From positions 2,001,214 to 2,065,213 of the forward strand of contig CM024170.1 in the NCBI GenBank assembly GCA_013433145.1: a DNA stretch of 64,000 nt, given 5' to 3'. Source of the stretch: Ascaris suum. Its lineage: Eukaryota; Nematoda; Chromadorea; Rhabditida; Ascarididae. Shown piece by piece: positions 25,591 to 40,633 of the stretch (the first letter of the stretch is position 1; the number at the start of each line of letters is the position of its first letter). The position numbers and the translations under genes are program-made. The notes under the pieces are model-generated. The model was given only the letters and a program-made list of their open reading frames with translations, had not been told where the DNA came from and did not search any database.

Positions 25591-25694
25591 CGTTGCGGAC
25601 ATGACAGACCGACCAACACCTTCGTTGTCGGACGACAGATTTCCTTTGGTGGCACTCGAAGCAACTACAGCAGTATGCGGCGTCGACAGGTGTG
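25591..25694 (-). other. Possible terminal exon, minus strand
   Basis: After a GTTTCTTGCAG acceptor-like sequence the minus strand reads HTCAHLSTPHTAVVASSATK, then GNLSSDNEGVGRSVMSATNF, ending SYP and TAA. Composition (Ser, Ala, Thr) is protein-like but nothing upstream was found to join to it. Treat as a weak prediction. Confidence 0.2.
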
Positions 25695-25758
25695 CACAGG
25701 TGTGCTGCAAGAAACCAACGATTGGAAGTTTGGGATCGAACTATCTTTATGGTGTTCT

Positions 25759-25803
25759 AACGACCTCTTCGAAGGTCGTTTGTACCCGTTACGTGTACGG
25801 GTA
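25759..25803. other. Two adjacent perfect hairpins
   Basis: AACGACCT (25759-25766) pairs with AGGTCGTT (25773-25780), and TACCCGT (25783-25789) pairs with ACGGGTA (25797-25803). The two stem-loops are only two bases apart. No function is known; see findings. Confidence 0.75.
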
Positions 25804-25899
25804 TTTATTTGTCCACCTGGGGTAGTTACCTATACGAGATGCAATGGATGCTGAGAATGGGCTTCTGAAATTGTGGAAGAACGTTTCCCAAGGATGTAA

Positions 25900-28268
<2,369 letters not shown>

Positions 28269-31200
28269 TCAAAATATGCGTTCGTACCATTCACGAGGTG
28301 AACGCTTGAAGTGCCTCTGAAAAAGAAAACGACCTTCATCGCCGTAACCCATCTCCCTAAGACCCGTATCCGAAGACAATGAACAGGAGAGGGAGCATAT
28401 ATGGGATCGAACAAGAGCCGTGTGAGAGGTAATTATGCACTCGGATCGTCTGGTCACGTGTCTCCTTGCATGATAAATAGCCGTTATCAGCCCACAATCA
28501 CTTCTTGATGACAGATTGGTCGAATAACGGCATCGTGAACGAAACCTCCGGCCAGGCAATACAGGCAGTAAAGCTACCCACCTCTCGTTGCAGTAGAAAA
28601 AAACTATCCACATACGCCCCCTCCCCTTCCCAAGCGTTCTTTCTTTCCTCTAGCAATTGTAATTGCTTCTCGGATTTCAACAATAAAAAAAAAGTGACAT
28701 AAAACGAATTCCCTTTCAAGAAACAATTACCTTTTCGACGTATTGACATAAACAATATGAATTGGCACAATGCTTTGGTGAGAATTCCGATACTCCTTCA
28801 AGTGGTCTCGTTGGAAATAATAAACGCTTCTTTAAAGAAATATTTTTATTGATAACATTCAAACGAAACGATTAAAAATTTTTACCTTTTCTTATCGATG
28901 AATTAATTTAATTTAATTACTAATTTAATTTAAACGATAATCAGCTCTTCTTTAATGAATTTCATCAATGATCATATTATCATAATATAATAAACTTTTT
29001 TTTTACACAAGCCTTCAGCCATTTCATTTGTAATTGGGGAAAAGGGATAGGCTCGTCTGTTTCATTATCCGATGTAACTAACATACGAAAATGTTTACAT
29101 ATGACTCGATATGAGTCCACTTGGGTCAAAATTCCAAAATAAAGTTCATCTTCACATCTTTGACCATTTCTAGAAAAACGAGCGGAAGTTATCACTCCTT
29201 CCACCCCCCCCTCCCCGTCCTCCCCTTCCCCTACCAATTAGGAATTTGCCTGCATGAATATCAGTATACACCTCTGATAGAATGCAACGATGCGCCTAAA
29301 AAAATTAATATTATATTGAAAAGCATAAAAATTATCCTTTAAAAATCAAAAAGAATAATCAAATAAATCGATTTGCTGTTAAAGAAGAGATGGACGAAAT
29401 AAAAGACGCTGAAATATTTTGCGCTAAATAATCATTGAACCATTTTTCCCTATTGAAAAAAATCTTTCATACTACAACTTTGCAATGAAATTCCAATAAT
29501 TGGCCTATAAAAATTCTTCCACAAGAAAAATTTGCATATCGAAAAGCAACAACTTTTTAACTATGTGTTTATTCTAATCAATAAACCAATTGTGATTATA
29601 ATATTAATCATTAAACAAGGCGTGAATATGATATTAAGTAATAAACCAGGTTTGAATATGAAGCTCTCTGTTACCTTAGAAGTTTCCTTAACATAATTCT
29701 GGCTATACTTGAGAACGAGTCTTAGCGCGAGATCCTTCACCTCATCTGCACTCATCTCGATAGCTCTTGGTTGTGCTGTTGCGTTCTGTTGTCTTATTAG
29801 ACGTTCGATATCGGGTAAACACTCCGAGCTGCGTATATACATAAATATCACCTGAATAAAACAATATCACCTAAACATAAACACCCTCGGAAACACCATG
29901 AATGAGAAATAACTAACTCAAATCCCTTTCCCCTTATTTGAATATTTCCTGCCATTAACCTACCCAACAAAAACTGAAAATAATAAAAAATAATTGTTAT
30001 ATTTTTTAATCGACAAAACGCATGTGTTCCACATTTCCGGATTTGACCTAGCCTACAAATACCATGCAAGTGATTTTCAGACTCCTTTCCTTTCCTTACT
30101 ATGAATGCTTTAAAAAATGACATTTTAATCCTCCCTCAAGCATCACTTAAATCACCACAGCTTCGTAATCATGACCCAACGCAACCCTCACCCCTCCCCA
30201 ATCAAGCCATTTACTTCATTTATCAACAACTTCCGTCATGACGTCAGCTATTACATGTACGCAAGCTTTCCTATTTTATGACATCAGGCAGAATATAAAA
30301 ACAAGATTCCTCTTCATCATTATCGAGTTTAATGCAGAAATGAGACTCACCACAATCTTATGACAAGAGAGTTGTCCACGATCCTCCACACCAGCCAACA
30401 TATCGCTTTTTACCAATAGTTTATTCGCCGATTGCACACAATGACGCAAGCCAATTAGCATCTGAGTAGGTCTTTATTAGCATATACAGTAGAATCAACG
30501 AAGAGTATTACCTGTATGCAAATGATCATGTACATAAGGTCACACTTCTTGATAAGTATGCACATTACAGGTGACAATTTAATATGCAATCACCTGAATG
30601 TGTCGTATTCATTAACCTGCTGAGGACATTTATTTGGTAATGCGAAATCTGCGAATACGATTCAAAAAGGATGAAGTGCAAGTCTTCGATTAAAATAATA
30701 AACAGCAAACATTTTTTGAGAATTAGTCACGATCGATAGGTGTAGTAGTTGAGGTGGGATTTAAGGTAGCTGGAATAGGTGACAAACGGCGAGATCAGAA
30801 TAGAAAATTATAAAAAAAAGTGATAACATCAAATAGACCGTCAAATATTCACACTTAGGTTAATAAAATTTATAGAATAGTTTCGAACGTATTCGAATAT
30901 TTCCGCAACGTTCAATACAAAATGATTCCGGAATTTAATAATGACACCGGAAATCATCCGTAAATTCCGGAAGTGATATGGACGTAGTTGCATAAGTGAT
31001 CCTTTCCATCGACTTCATTCTTGCTACGTCCTTAATTCGTTTTTACAAGAAATTTTTTGCAAGAATGGCCGCCTAAATAATAAATTATTAAAAAAAACAC
31101 ACTTACATGCTTTCTGATAATAAGGATACATATGATACCAAGCAATAAAATTAGCATCCAAACCAATGCGAATATCAACACCCCAAGACCACCGTTTGGT

Positions 31201-34085
31201 TGACCAAGTAGTACAAGGATCAATACCAAAATCGATAGCGAAATCCATAACGCCATTAGACGACTGTAGAACATGCAGTAGCACCTGAAGAGTTTTAATT
31301 AATGCAGCTACCTATAGCCATACTAGACGAACCAATTATATATATAAAATCTACAAAAATTAATATGGGACAATGATCGAAAAGACAGCGTGGAATTTAG
31401 CTGTTTCAACTTGCACACCGCAAATGATAAATAAGATATAACGGTGAGTTGTTATCTATTTCATCTGTAATGAAATCTTTTATTGCAAAAGCGATCCCGC
31501 AACTCATTTTGCCTCTTAAACGAAAGTGGGGATAAGCGGATTAGTTTTACTATTTGAATTTAATTAAAAAATTGAAAAGCATTGCCATATTCAATTAACG
31601 TTTGAATTTCTTAGCATCTTTAAATATACATATGATATAAGAGGTGATTATACGGTGTGATTTATCCGCAGCAAATTTCATGGCTCTAGTTCCAGTGGTC
31701 CGGAGCTGAAACTAATGTATGAATAGATAGAAAAACATACACAGAGATACGCTCAAAAATGGCGTCACCACAACAGACAGTTGCAAATGAGCATTGCATT
31801 GCATTGCGATATTGCAAAACCTATTTGACTAGGTACTGTTGATAAAATCTTTGATAAAGAATCCAAACGCATGAAATATCACCCTGTCATTGCGGTCACC
31901 TCAAACTTGGGTAATTAAACTTTTGACGATAGCACTTTCCATAAGGCATCCAAAAAAAGCTAAAAGCAGATTAAATAATTGACCTGAAGCGAAAATCGTT
32001 TGTAATCATTTCCATTGCTGTGACATAATCCTCTGCTGATATCTGAAACAAAAAAAAAAAAACAATATTCCCAATCTCTGCCTTACTTTCATCCCCTTCC
32101 CTTCCCTCTTGCATCAGTTCCCGATTGAGAGGACGACATTCCTTGTATCATATCAAAACCTATAAAGATAAAATAAAGTATAAGGAGCAAACAAAGAACA
32201 ATAACCTGCATAGCAATATTTGGAAACGAGACGACTGCTAGGGGGATCAGTTCTGCTCAAAATTTATTTTTCTTTCAAACAAAATGCAAAAAAAAAAAAA
32301 GAAATGGAATTTTCACCCAGAATTTGAAGAGCACTCTATTGAAATGACATAACGTGTACTCTTTTACTTATTTACTTAGTTATTAATAAGAATAAAAATG
32401 AAGAAAAACGCAAATATAATCGTGAGTGAACAAAAAAAAAAAACGCTCATTCAAGCACTTCTCTAATTCCCATGAAAGCTAAACTACGATTGAGGAGCTT
32501 TATAATGGATAACTATAATAAGCGTTTAAAAAAAAGGCTATTTCTTTTGATGTTGAAGAAAGTGATTTATAATTTACTCCCAATACTCTCATCTATAAGA
32601 TTACAAATGATAAATATTTAATCGGCGGCTTTATTAAACTTCATAACAAAAATGTGGGAAGTAAAAAAAATCAGTGAGATTATATAATACTAAAAATAAA
32701 GTTGAAACATACAAATAAAGAAACGATTAAAAGGATCGTTTCGCGAAAATAAACAAAAACATTCCCCCACTAATTCCCCGTTATTTCGTTGCTATTATCT
32801 AGAGGACGAAATGAAGCTCCACAATCTCATATAATCTCCTACCTTATAGAGATACTGAAAGAATAAAATAAAAATATCACTTTAATTGGAAATATTATTA
32901 TCAGGCAAATATCATTTACGATCTCATAATGAACGCCAATTTATCGGAAAGTACGACGACTTACCTGTAATACCTGTACTTTCAAAGACGTACAGCTTAT
33001 TCGGAGTTCTATTACTGGTTAAATATGATGCTGATATATCTGTAACTCGAATTTCTTTGCAACACTATGAGTGGTAATTCATTGCTATATGCTTAGCCAC
33101 TTTTTCTTTCAAAGGTTGGAAGATGGTACAAGAAGAGCGGAGTTTTTAAAAAATCTATTGCTTTACTCAAACTAGTCATGTGCAGATAATCGCTTCCATT
33201 AAAAAGTAAAAAACAAAGGCGACTGGAGGAAGAGAGGAGGGCAAGAGAGGTTCCAAGAATGCCAAAACTCCATAGTGAACAAATTCGAAGAACTAGAAAC
33301 GAAGATCCCCCTTGTTGATCTTCGAACCCCGCCATGCTCTTCATATATAGTTATTTTAGCGCAAATTTCAACAACTTACCGAAAGTCTATCGTCGGCAAG
33401 TGATTTCGGCATACTGTAAGGATTGTATCGCGCAGGTACTATCCATGCCATTGTTGTATTTTCCGGATAGACCGCACAGATGATTCTGCCATTTCCTAAA
33501 GAGGAATTTCTGATATTTCCAGTGAAGAAATGCCTCTCAACTGCTAATTAACTGCAATCCAAGCCCGAAACAAGAGGAGTAATAAAATCGGTTTTACTCT
33601 GAGCACTGCGAGTTTCGAAGTAACTGCATTACTCATTCTTCTGCTTTCACTATTATCCAGTCAAGGATGTTTCAAGTAACCCGCGAGATGAACTCTTTTC
33701 TTCCCTCATTCTGGGGTTTCTTTATCCTCTTTTAAAGTCAACGTTATATCCCGCCTTCTTAAAAACAACCCAGTTCCCTGCTAAACTCTTTCTTTCCTTT
33801 TCGACTTTCTTTTTCACACCTCTGACTGGTTCATTGTCCTGACTCTTTCAGAAACGTCCTGTAAGCTTGAAGTAAGCTTACAGCAACTAACAGTTCCTCA
33901 AATTGATAGTAAAACAACCAACTGAATGCTTCCCTCTCGACACGTGCCCCCCTCGTTGCGTGAGGATCAGTCGGAGCAGTTGTTCCATTTGTGATTTTTT
34001 CCTCGTGGGCACTCACTGCGATCTGTGCGGCCGTCCCGTTCGTCTCCGAGGATCTTGTTTGTGGAAGCCCACCATGCGGCTCCAT
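28269..34085 (-). CDS. TMEM268-like (DUF4481) two-pass membrane protein
   Basis: Eight exons, minus strand, 5' to 3': 34085-33944, 33495-33380, 32042-31984, 31284-31107, 30461-30351, 29851-29675, 28829-28731, 28316-28269. All phases agree, giving 309 residues (human TMEM268 has 342). The N-terminus is polar and Thr/Asn-rich; NGRIICAVYPENTTMAW follows, comparable to human NGQVLTVLRIDNT, then ISAEDYV and SRLMALW, comparable to VPADQYR and SRPMRLAF. Two membrane segments lie at about residues 116-131 and 138-161, followed by a cytosolic-type domain (GVEDRGQLSCHKIVVIFMYI, then LALRLVLKYSQNYVKE) and a Cys-containing tail (SPKHCANSYCLCQYVEK; human SPRIPCPCQLIEAYI). The family match rests on position-by-position pattern, from memory. 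Molecular role is poorly known. The first donor (C|GTGTCG at 33943) and the last exon are the least certain parts. Confidence 0.8.
31900..31920 (-). ncRNA. SL1 spliced-leader-like sequence (SL RNA gene or relic)
   Basis: The minus strand from 31920 down to 31900 matches 21 of the 22 bases of the nematode SL1 leader; only the first G is replaced by A. It is followed directly by GTGACC, so a splice donor is in the right place. As in known SL RNAs, UUACC can pair with GGUGA across the loop CAAGUUUGA. I could not identify a convincing Sm site or the later stems within the usual 100 bases; candidates are GATTTTATC and, too far away, ATTTTTGAG near 31755. It lies in an intron of the TMEM268-like gene, same strand. 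It may be a dispersed SL RNA gene, a pseudogene or a retro-inserted trans-spliced RNA. Confidence 0.6.
33859..33883. other. Perfect 10-bp hairpin in TMEM268-like intron 1
   Basis: CTGTAAGCTT (33859-33868) pairs with AAGCTTACAG (33874-33883) across a 5-base loop, in the first intron, close to the donor side. Function unknown. Confidence 0.8.
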
Positions 34086-35580
34086 AAGCCTAGCTGGATC
34101 TATAAAACATTTAAGTTTATCTAATACCACGCTGTCATGAAGTCACACATCGCAGACAGAAAGCTCCCCTGTTGCATTCAGTGACATATGTGGGGTTACA
34201 AAAAAGGGACCAGCACCGTCGAGGTGAATCACTGGTGCAAAAGGGCTATTGAGGTCAACAGTTCCTTTCTTTTAATGTGATGACGAAGTGCACGTTTAAG
34301 ACTACAAATTATATAATATGAGATGGCCAACGGTTAAATAAATAGTCCGATGCTAAAAACTACAGGAAATAGTGAGGAAAACCCTTACAGGAGCAGAAGG
34401 AAAGGCGAAACGATGAGCCTTCACGGACCTTGACAAAGACCATTCGAGATTGCAGACAATCAGTGGAGAGGGAAAAAACAGAGAAGTTCCTGAACAATAG
34501 CTCCTGAGCGGAGTTTCCGAACAAGAATCCGCCATCAAAAACTTCATACGTCAGGTAGTGCGATAAGGATGCAAGCCAGCAAACAAAACAATCGAGACAA
34601 CTTAAACATCCGGCATATGCAAATAGGAGGCGGACGTCCGGTCCATAGATGTAATATGTCCCGCACCATCACATTATTTTATAAGGATTTTCCCCTTAAT
34701 AAATTTCCGCCTTTTTGGCTTCTTTAGTTATTAGTTGCAACATCTTTGAGCCGCTTTATTTGATCATCTATTTTGTATTTGCTTAAGAGAAACGTTTGAA
34801 ATGATGTGTGATCAGCACTGAGCCGGAGGAACGCCGAAATCCGCGCATGAATTGAGTTGATATCTAAATATGCGCATTTCCAAACAACTTAAGTCGATTA
34901 TTTCGGTGCTATTTGGCCATTGCCCAATATCCAGTCAAAAATGTCCAAAATGCATGCATTTGTAGGACTGCATTGCTCAGATGCCTATGATTGAAGTGGC
35001 CTCTACCATTTCTGAAACAATAAACTCAAAATATCCCGAGAATTGTCTCTCAGGAATGAAGGGAAAACAACCTATCGTTTATCAAACAGCTCATTGTATA
35101 TGTACAAAATGCACTAACCAACGAGTATGGGATCTCGTGTCGAGTGAACATTATCGAGTGTGATCTCTGCGGGTGGCACTTCTGATTCGTCAAACTGCAC
35201 CCAATTGGGTGGACATTCTGTTGACATAATTCAGTGGCTGCAAATGCAAAACGCTAATTACTTGACAGTTAAATCACAATTTTATATCATACAAATAAAA
35301 ACGATTTTTACGCTTCACAAATGCTCTCAACATTTGCACTTTCTGGTGGGGAATTTCCCTTGCTTACTCATCGGGTTGTGTGGGCAGCGATTTTAGGTCG
35401 AAGAGGCAAAAGGATGAACTGTTGGAAGCATCCCGATGAACTTATAGATCCTCCGGAAAATACTGCTGCAGAAAGTTTCGAAGAATCTCGATATTCGCCC
35501 TCTCCGCCAATGATCTCTAGCTGAATAAGACTTAAATAATCACAATTTTTTGAGCGCGATAGAGATAAGGAGCGAAATCT
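34086..35580. other. Upstream flank of TMEM268-like gene, no gene seen
   Basis: Should hold the promoter and 5' untranslated region. The open frames here are short, on both strands and without paired splice signals. I see no supported exon. Confidence 0.4.
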
Positions 35581-35589
35581 ATAGTAATA

Positions 35590-36090
35590 AAAATAACGAT
35601 AGGATCCATTTTATCATCAGTACTATTTAATATCAGGTTCGTTGTAAAATATTACCAGTTATCACGATATTATTTACTGATAATACCTGTACCTCATCAC
35701 TATATTTGATTCTTAATGTTATTATATGTGTTAATTTACTACTTGTTGCCTGCAGATCAATGTATCGATGCTATCAGTACCATTTAACCTACAACAGGTA
35801 TCATTTGTTCTTGCTAGTACCGTTTATTAAATACTGGGATTCACAAAGTTCCACATAATTACTTGGCAATATTAGTACTGCTCATTATTACTACAATTAT
35901 TCTTGGCTATTACAACTAGCACTACTCGTTATCTTATCTAGTACTGTACTTTGTACCCATGTTGTTTATAGCCAACAGTATTATTTGTTGCGTTAATGAT
36001 ATTAATGTTAGATACAGATAAAAGTATTACTTATTATTACTACTACTAACAATTATGCGCTGCTACTACTGTTACTGATTATTACTTATT
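35590..36090. repeat. Degenerate AGTACTATT-type repeat block
   Basis: About 500 bases built from diverged copies of phrases such as ATCAGTACTATTTAAT, TAGTACCGTTTATTA and GTATTATTTGTTG, with TTATTACTACTAC runs. Spacing is irregular. It looks like an old minisatellite or expanded microsatellite; no coding signal. Confidence 0.55.
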
Positions 36091-36729
36091 GTCTAAAAGT
36101 GGTTACCGCCTTGTCAGTGATAAGTGGTAAGCCTTAAAAATGGGTGTCGCTGCTTAGGGGGAAGATGAAGGTGGAGAAGTGGGGGAGGGGGGTTGGGAGA
36201 AAGACGTGGAATTCGCACTTACCGCACACCTATACAAATATGCACAATTGGAAAACCTGTCACGGTGGTGTGTCATGAAATTGCGGGTGATCTGAAGTGG
36301 CTTTTTCCAGGTTCAATTTCCACTTAATGAGCCACTATCGAAAAATTAACACAAGTAGAGATTACAACTAGGTACTATTAAAACAATAGGTTAAAGAATG
36401 GTAAAATTCGACTTTACATCCTGTACACCACACTCATAAACCTCATAAAAACCTCTAGATGAATACGTTGAATAACTACCTAAGATCAGGTTAGTTAACG
36501 ATTAAATGTGAAACTTGTGGGATGAAATAACGCTAATGCAATGAACGTTCAAAATAACGCACAATTAAGTGGGAAAGCGCGCCATAGAAGTTGGCACGAC
36601 ATGCGCTTTTTACTCTTCAATCATTTGAGAAATAATTCCAGTAAATTATCGACAATAAAAAAAATTATGTTGAATATTTTTGTAAATAAACTGAATTATT
36701 TATAAAAGTCTTCCTTCATACCAGCTTAT

Positions 36730-36815
36730 AATTTCATCTAAACGGAAATAATATTAATATGAAGAGCAAATTATTCGTAATGAATGCTTTGTCGATTAAA
36801 GTAATATAAGTAAAA
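36730..36815. repeat. Dispersed repeat, copy 1
   Basis: Shares about 85 bases with 48446-48530. Common blocks include AATATGAAGAG, TTATTCGTAATGA and TGTCGATTAAA in the same order and spacing. Likely a short non-autonomous mobile element or fragment of one. Confidence 0.7.
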
Positions 36816-37996
36816 GTAAGTAAAAAAAATAAAAAAATAAGTAAAAAATAAATAAAAGAGTGAATTGTTTTGACGTGTGAATCTAACCGATATAAAATAT
36901 ATGCAAATTTTTCCCGCATTTTTAAACGTCTACGGGTTTTTTTTTTCTTTTGGAAAAGGACGCGTTGAAATGAAACTTGATCACTGACCACTGACCACTC
37001 TATGGTATGGACTAGACTGAATAAATTTTTATAACCTCAGTATCAATGAATCCTCAGATGAAACTAAGGAAGAGAGAGAAAAACACTGCGATATGACATT
37101 GCTATAATAGAGTTTGCAAAGCAATTCTGAAACCGTATTTTAGAAGTGTGCTACAGGAAATTGATTTCAATTTTGTGAATGCCAAAAAATGCAGCACAAC
37201 TGAGACCACAGCAGACATAGTTGATGATGATCTTGAGGTGCAGAACATACCATTGATCTTGAAGTTTTGGACATATCACTGATCTTGAGGTGCGGAACAG
37301 GTGCTGAACAGGTGATTGGAGTTGAGGTGTTGCAAAGATTATTGCAGTTGAGGGATGCTGATCTTCAAATATCGCACAAATTTTCGTCTGTTCACTTCAA
37401 TCTTCCTGATGCAATTAATCGCTCAGTCTTAAATAAGATCAAATACACTATTGCAAATGTGGCAATCAATTTTAAAAGGAAATAAAATTCTTCATAGTTA
37501 AGCAAATTGATTTCTAATTTCATTAGCTCGAGCTATTTTAGGTGAAACTTGCTAGTGAAGTGGAGAACACTGAACAACACCTCTATATAAGGATGCCCAA
37601 CAGGTTGGTTGTCGTTGAAACAGCCCCAAAAATGACTGAGTGGATAGCGTTCGTTAGCTTCATTCGAAGGAAAGGATGTGGTAGCACACCTGAGAATGCC
37701 TCCAATAAACATACAGCACCTTTGTCGATTCATTGTTTTATATGTTCGATGTTCTATTACGAAATCGCTTACTTCATTACGGTGTCTGCCATAAATGCAA
37801 ATCGTGGCGACCAATCTAGTACGCCTCCTCACGTGTCGTTTCACCATACCTATTTATATCGTGTATATGTTCTATTAAAATGCAAAAAAAAAAAATGCAA
37901 ATTTTGTCAACCATATGTGTTGACAAGTTTCTTCGAGTTTTCAACTGTCTCAACTTGTCAACAAGGTTTGTACTATTATTAGAAGAGTTCAGACGA
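36816..37996. other. No supported gene
   Basis: Contains short open frames on both strands (for example 37267-37485 and 37542-37982 on plus) without supporting splice sites or recognisable motifs. At 37190-37310 the phrase GATCTTGAGGTGC recurs with small changes, so this is partly repetitive. A small inverted repeat, TTGTCAAC (37904-37911) and GTTGACAA (37919-37926), is present, with a further CTTGTCAAC at 37954-37962. Confidence 0.4.
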
Positions 37997-38145
37997 TTAC
38001 TGGGAAGTTTTCTTACGTTGCATCAATCGGCCGGAACGACGACTTTTAAGAGGAAAATTTGATGTTGACGAATAGTGATGAATCGATAACTGTTTAGTTG
38101 ATGATGAATTGGACGATATGCCTTCATTAGGTTGCAATTGCAATT
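37997..38145 (-). CDS. Orphan exon, possible gene 3' end
   Basis: After a TTTTATAG acceptor the minus strand reads LQLQPNEGISSNSSSTKQL, then SIHHYSSTSNFPLKSRRSGR and LMQRKKTSQ, ending at TAA. A strong donor (CAAC|GTAAGA) lies just before the stop, so the exon may instead end at 38017 and continue. It is Ser-rich and basic, like a disordered nuclear tail. No partner exon was found upstream (38.2-40.6 kb) or downstream. Could be a single surviving exon or a chance frame. Confidence 0.3.
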
Positions 38146-40633
38146 CTATAAAATTTTGCAAAAAAAAAAAATCCAGAAAGAAATCCACAAATATCACTCA
38201 CTCAAATGTGAAAATATTTCGATTCAGGATGCACTACCATGAACATCGTTCATCAACACATTAGCATATGTTTCTATTCATATAATAAAATATTAATCTC
38301 ACTTGAACACAAATTCCACCTCCCCCCTTTCCCATCACTTCTATACAATCGCCTCTTTTGTATACAAGTTACCATTGAGTAATTGCAAACAATATAAACC
38401 CTGGGTTTATAAATAGAAGAGTACGATGGTTATTACAAGAATGAAATTTAACGAACAGCAATTTTATTAATGCAAATAAATGGTTGATTCACACTTAATA
38501 TACACAACATTCGTTTAATATCATTGAATAATAATGGGAAATCATTAACAACATAAACGTAGGTCACCTCAATTAAATCATGTTTTCTTATAGCAATTTA
38601 ATCGCAATCGATTTTATATATTGCACTTTTTTTAAAAATTGAATCACCTGTAATTTAGAGGTAAATATTGAGGAAGCATAATTGATATATTGATATTACA
38701 TTTACAGGTAAACGATATCAACCATTAGTTGCATAATATTTACGAGAAATTTACATAGATCAAATGAAGCAGTATTTCATGAAAAAAAAAAGAAGAGAAT
38801 ATCACCTGAGACAGGTATGAGGCAGGTGACAACGAATGATATCAATTCACTAAGTACTTCAATAAATCGCATGTAATATTGAAATGTACATAACTCAATC
38901 GATATTATGTATAGAGCCGCAAAATTACCATAGAAACATCCATCAATGCAATCCCCTGCATATATTTATACGGCTTGCCTAATGGTCATTGATTATAGAT
39001 ACTACTGCCAATAGTACAACGGGAGATTATGTTATTTACTCTTTGGATAATACTGGAAAATAACGGAAATACTCGCATTTTGAGCATTGAGAAATTAAAC
39101 TCACGTACCTAAGAAGCGATGCTTTTGATTTCAAATTTTATCAAAGGATATCTAAGGATGGGAGCGAGGATTTTATGGAAACACCTATCATGAACAGGAA
39201 TTTATTTCTGGCTTCAATCACTTCCAAAATGCCTAAACCTTCGGGTGTAGGTTTCACGAGGATAGGTCTCAAATTTCACCAAACTTCGCCTGGGAAAGTT
39301 GTTGAATACTTGAACAAAAATATCGAATCTATGATTATTACTGATGGCATCCTCCAGTTTCAGGATCTCTAACTCGAGATCCGGGAAGTCGCAGTGGCCG
39401 AGCGCTATTCATAAAGCTCATGAGATTAGCTCCAAAATTTTGAAGCAACACTAATGGATAATGGGGAGGAGAGTGCAGCTGGTAATAAATGCAGCATTTC
39501 TTTTCACAGAGTTTAACAACTTCCCAGGCAACTTGTGATACAAATTTAGTGCAATTTAAGTGCTTAGCTGAGGTTCGACGAGCTGGCCTAAGCCTAAGCG
39601 TTGGCATTTTTTCGTAGTGTAAACATAGAAGTTCCCAACGGTTGCGAATGTTCAAAAATGTCATTGCAAATTAAACTAAGGAAATAAAATTCAATGAAAC
39701 GAGCAACAGCAAAAGCCACCCACAATATGCAGTGGGCAAAAGCTGCATAAAAACAATGCAACACAATGGCTAAGTAAACTTCAAACATAAAATGAGCTTA
39801 GGGTGATAGCCAATGATCCATAGGAGATGGAGGAAGGAGTAACCGTGGCGTAACATACAAGCCAACTTTTGAAATTAATTGTACAGGAGGGTTCTATAAA
39901 TCTATGCTCTTTCGAAATTGCTGAAATATTGTCCGCCTCCCTTTTCTATAGAAGTGCCAAAATTTACATATATAGAGATAAAGCGATAGACTAATGAACT
40001 ATTGAAAGTTTACATTCAGAAATCCATAGAAAATTGATATAGGAGCATAATCGACGATTCTTTTCTTTTGAGTTAGGAAAAGAATTTTATAGCGACAAAT
40101 GAGCTCTAAAAATGAATCGTATAGCGACGATGGTTCTTCGAATCTGTGCTTCTTGCAAATTGTTGCAGTAGCGTCCACTTCCGCACTTCGCGTACTTGTT
40201 GCGTTGCAACGCTCCCCTTTTCTACAGAAGTGCCAAAATTCATATTTATAGAGATAAATCGATAGAATAACTTTAAAGTAATCTCAATTGCTATGCTATT
40301 ATTCAATTAATAATATAAATAAGAGCATGAGAAACCTTTAATGATTGAATAATTTACTCTCATATTCATTATTTGAAATTTATGCAAATTTATGCATTAA
40401 ATTTAAGCGAATTTTTCGTTTTTCTTCCTCTTTTGCATCGATTTTCACTTTTTGCGTCACTATTTACGAAAAACTTTTTCATATTTAATCCATTAGAAAT
40501 AATTCATTTACAAAATTCTGCTCAGAGTTCATTTGTAAATTATAAATTCCCAGAATAATCGCCTTCAAAAATAAAGAAACTTAAAGTTCTGATTCCTTTT
40601 CTCAAATAAAGAATAGGTGACGACATTTTGGTG
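38146..40633. other. Intergenic region with a local duplication
   Basis: AT-rich, no supported exon. A plus-strand frame at 39175-39372 (65 residues) has no splice context. Two diverged copies of one segment lie at about 39890-39995 and 40110-40275. Confidence 0.45.
39890..40275. repeat. Pair of diverged direct repeats
   Basis: About 39890-39995 and 40110-40275 share CTTTCGAAATTG/CTTGCAAATTG, AGTAGCGTCC/ATTGTCCGCC, CCCTTTTCTA, AGAAGTGCCAAAATT and ATAGAGATAAA in order. The second copy is longer. The unit is non-coding. Confidence 0.65.

Noticed and set aside
33919..34124. Plus-strand frame antisense to TMEM268-like exon 1
   Set aside because: Shadow of the minus-strand coding exon, whose start and phase fit the rest of the gene.
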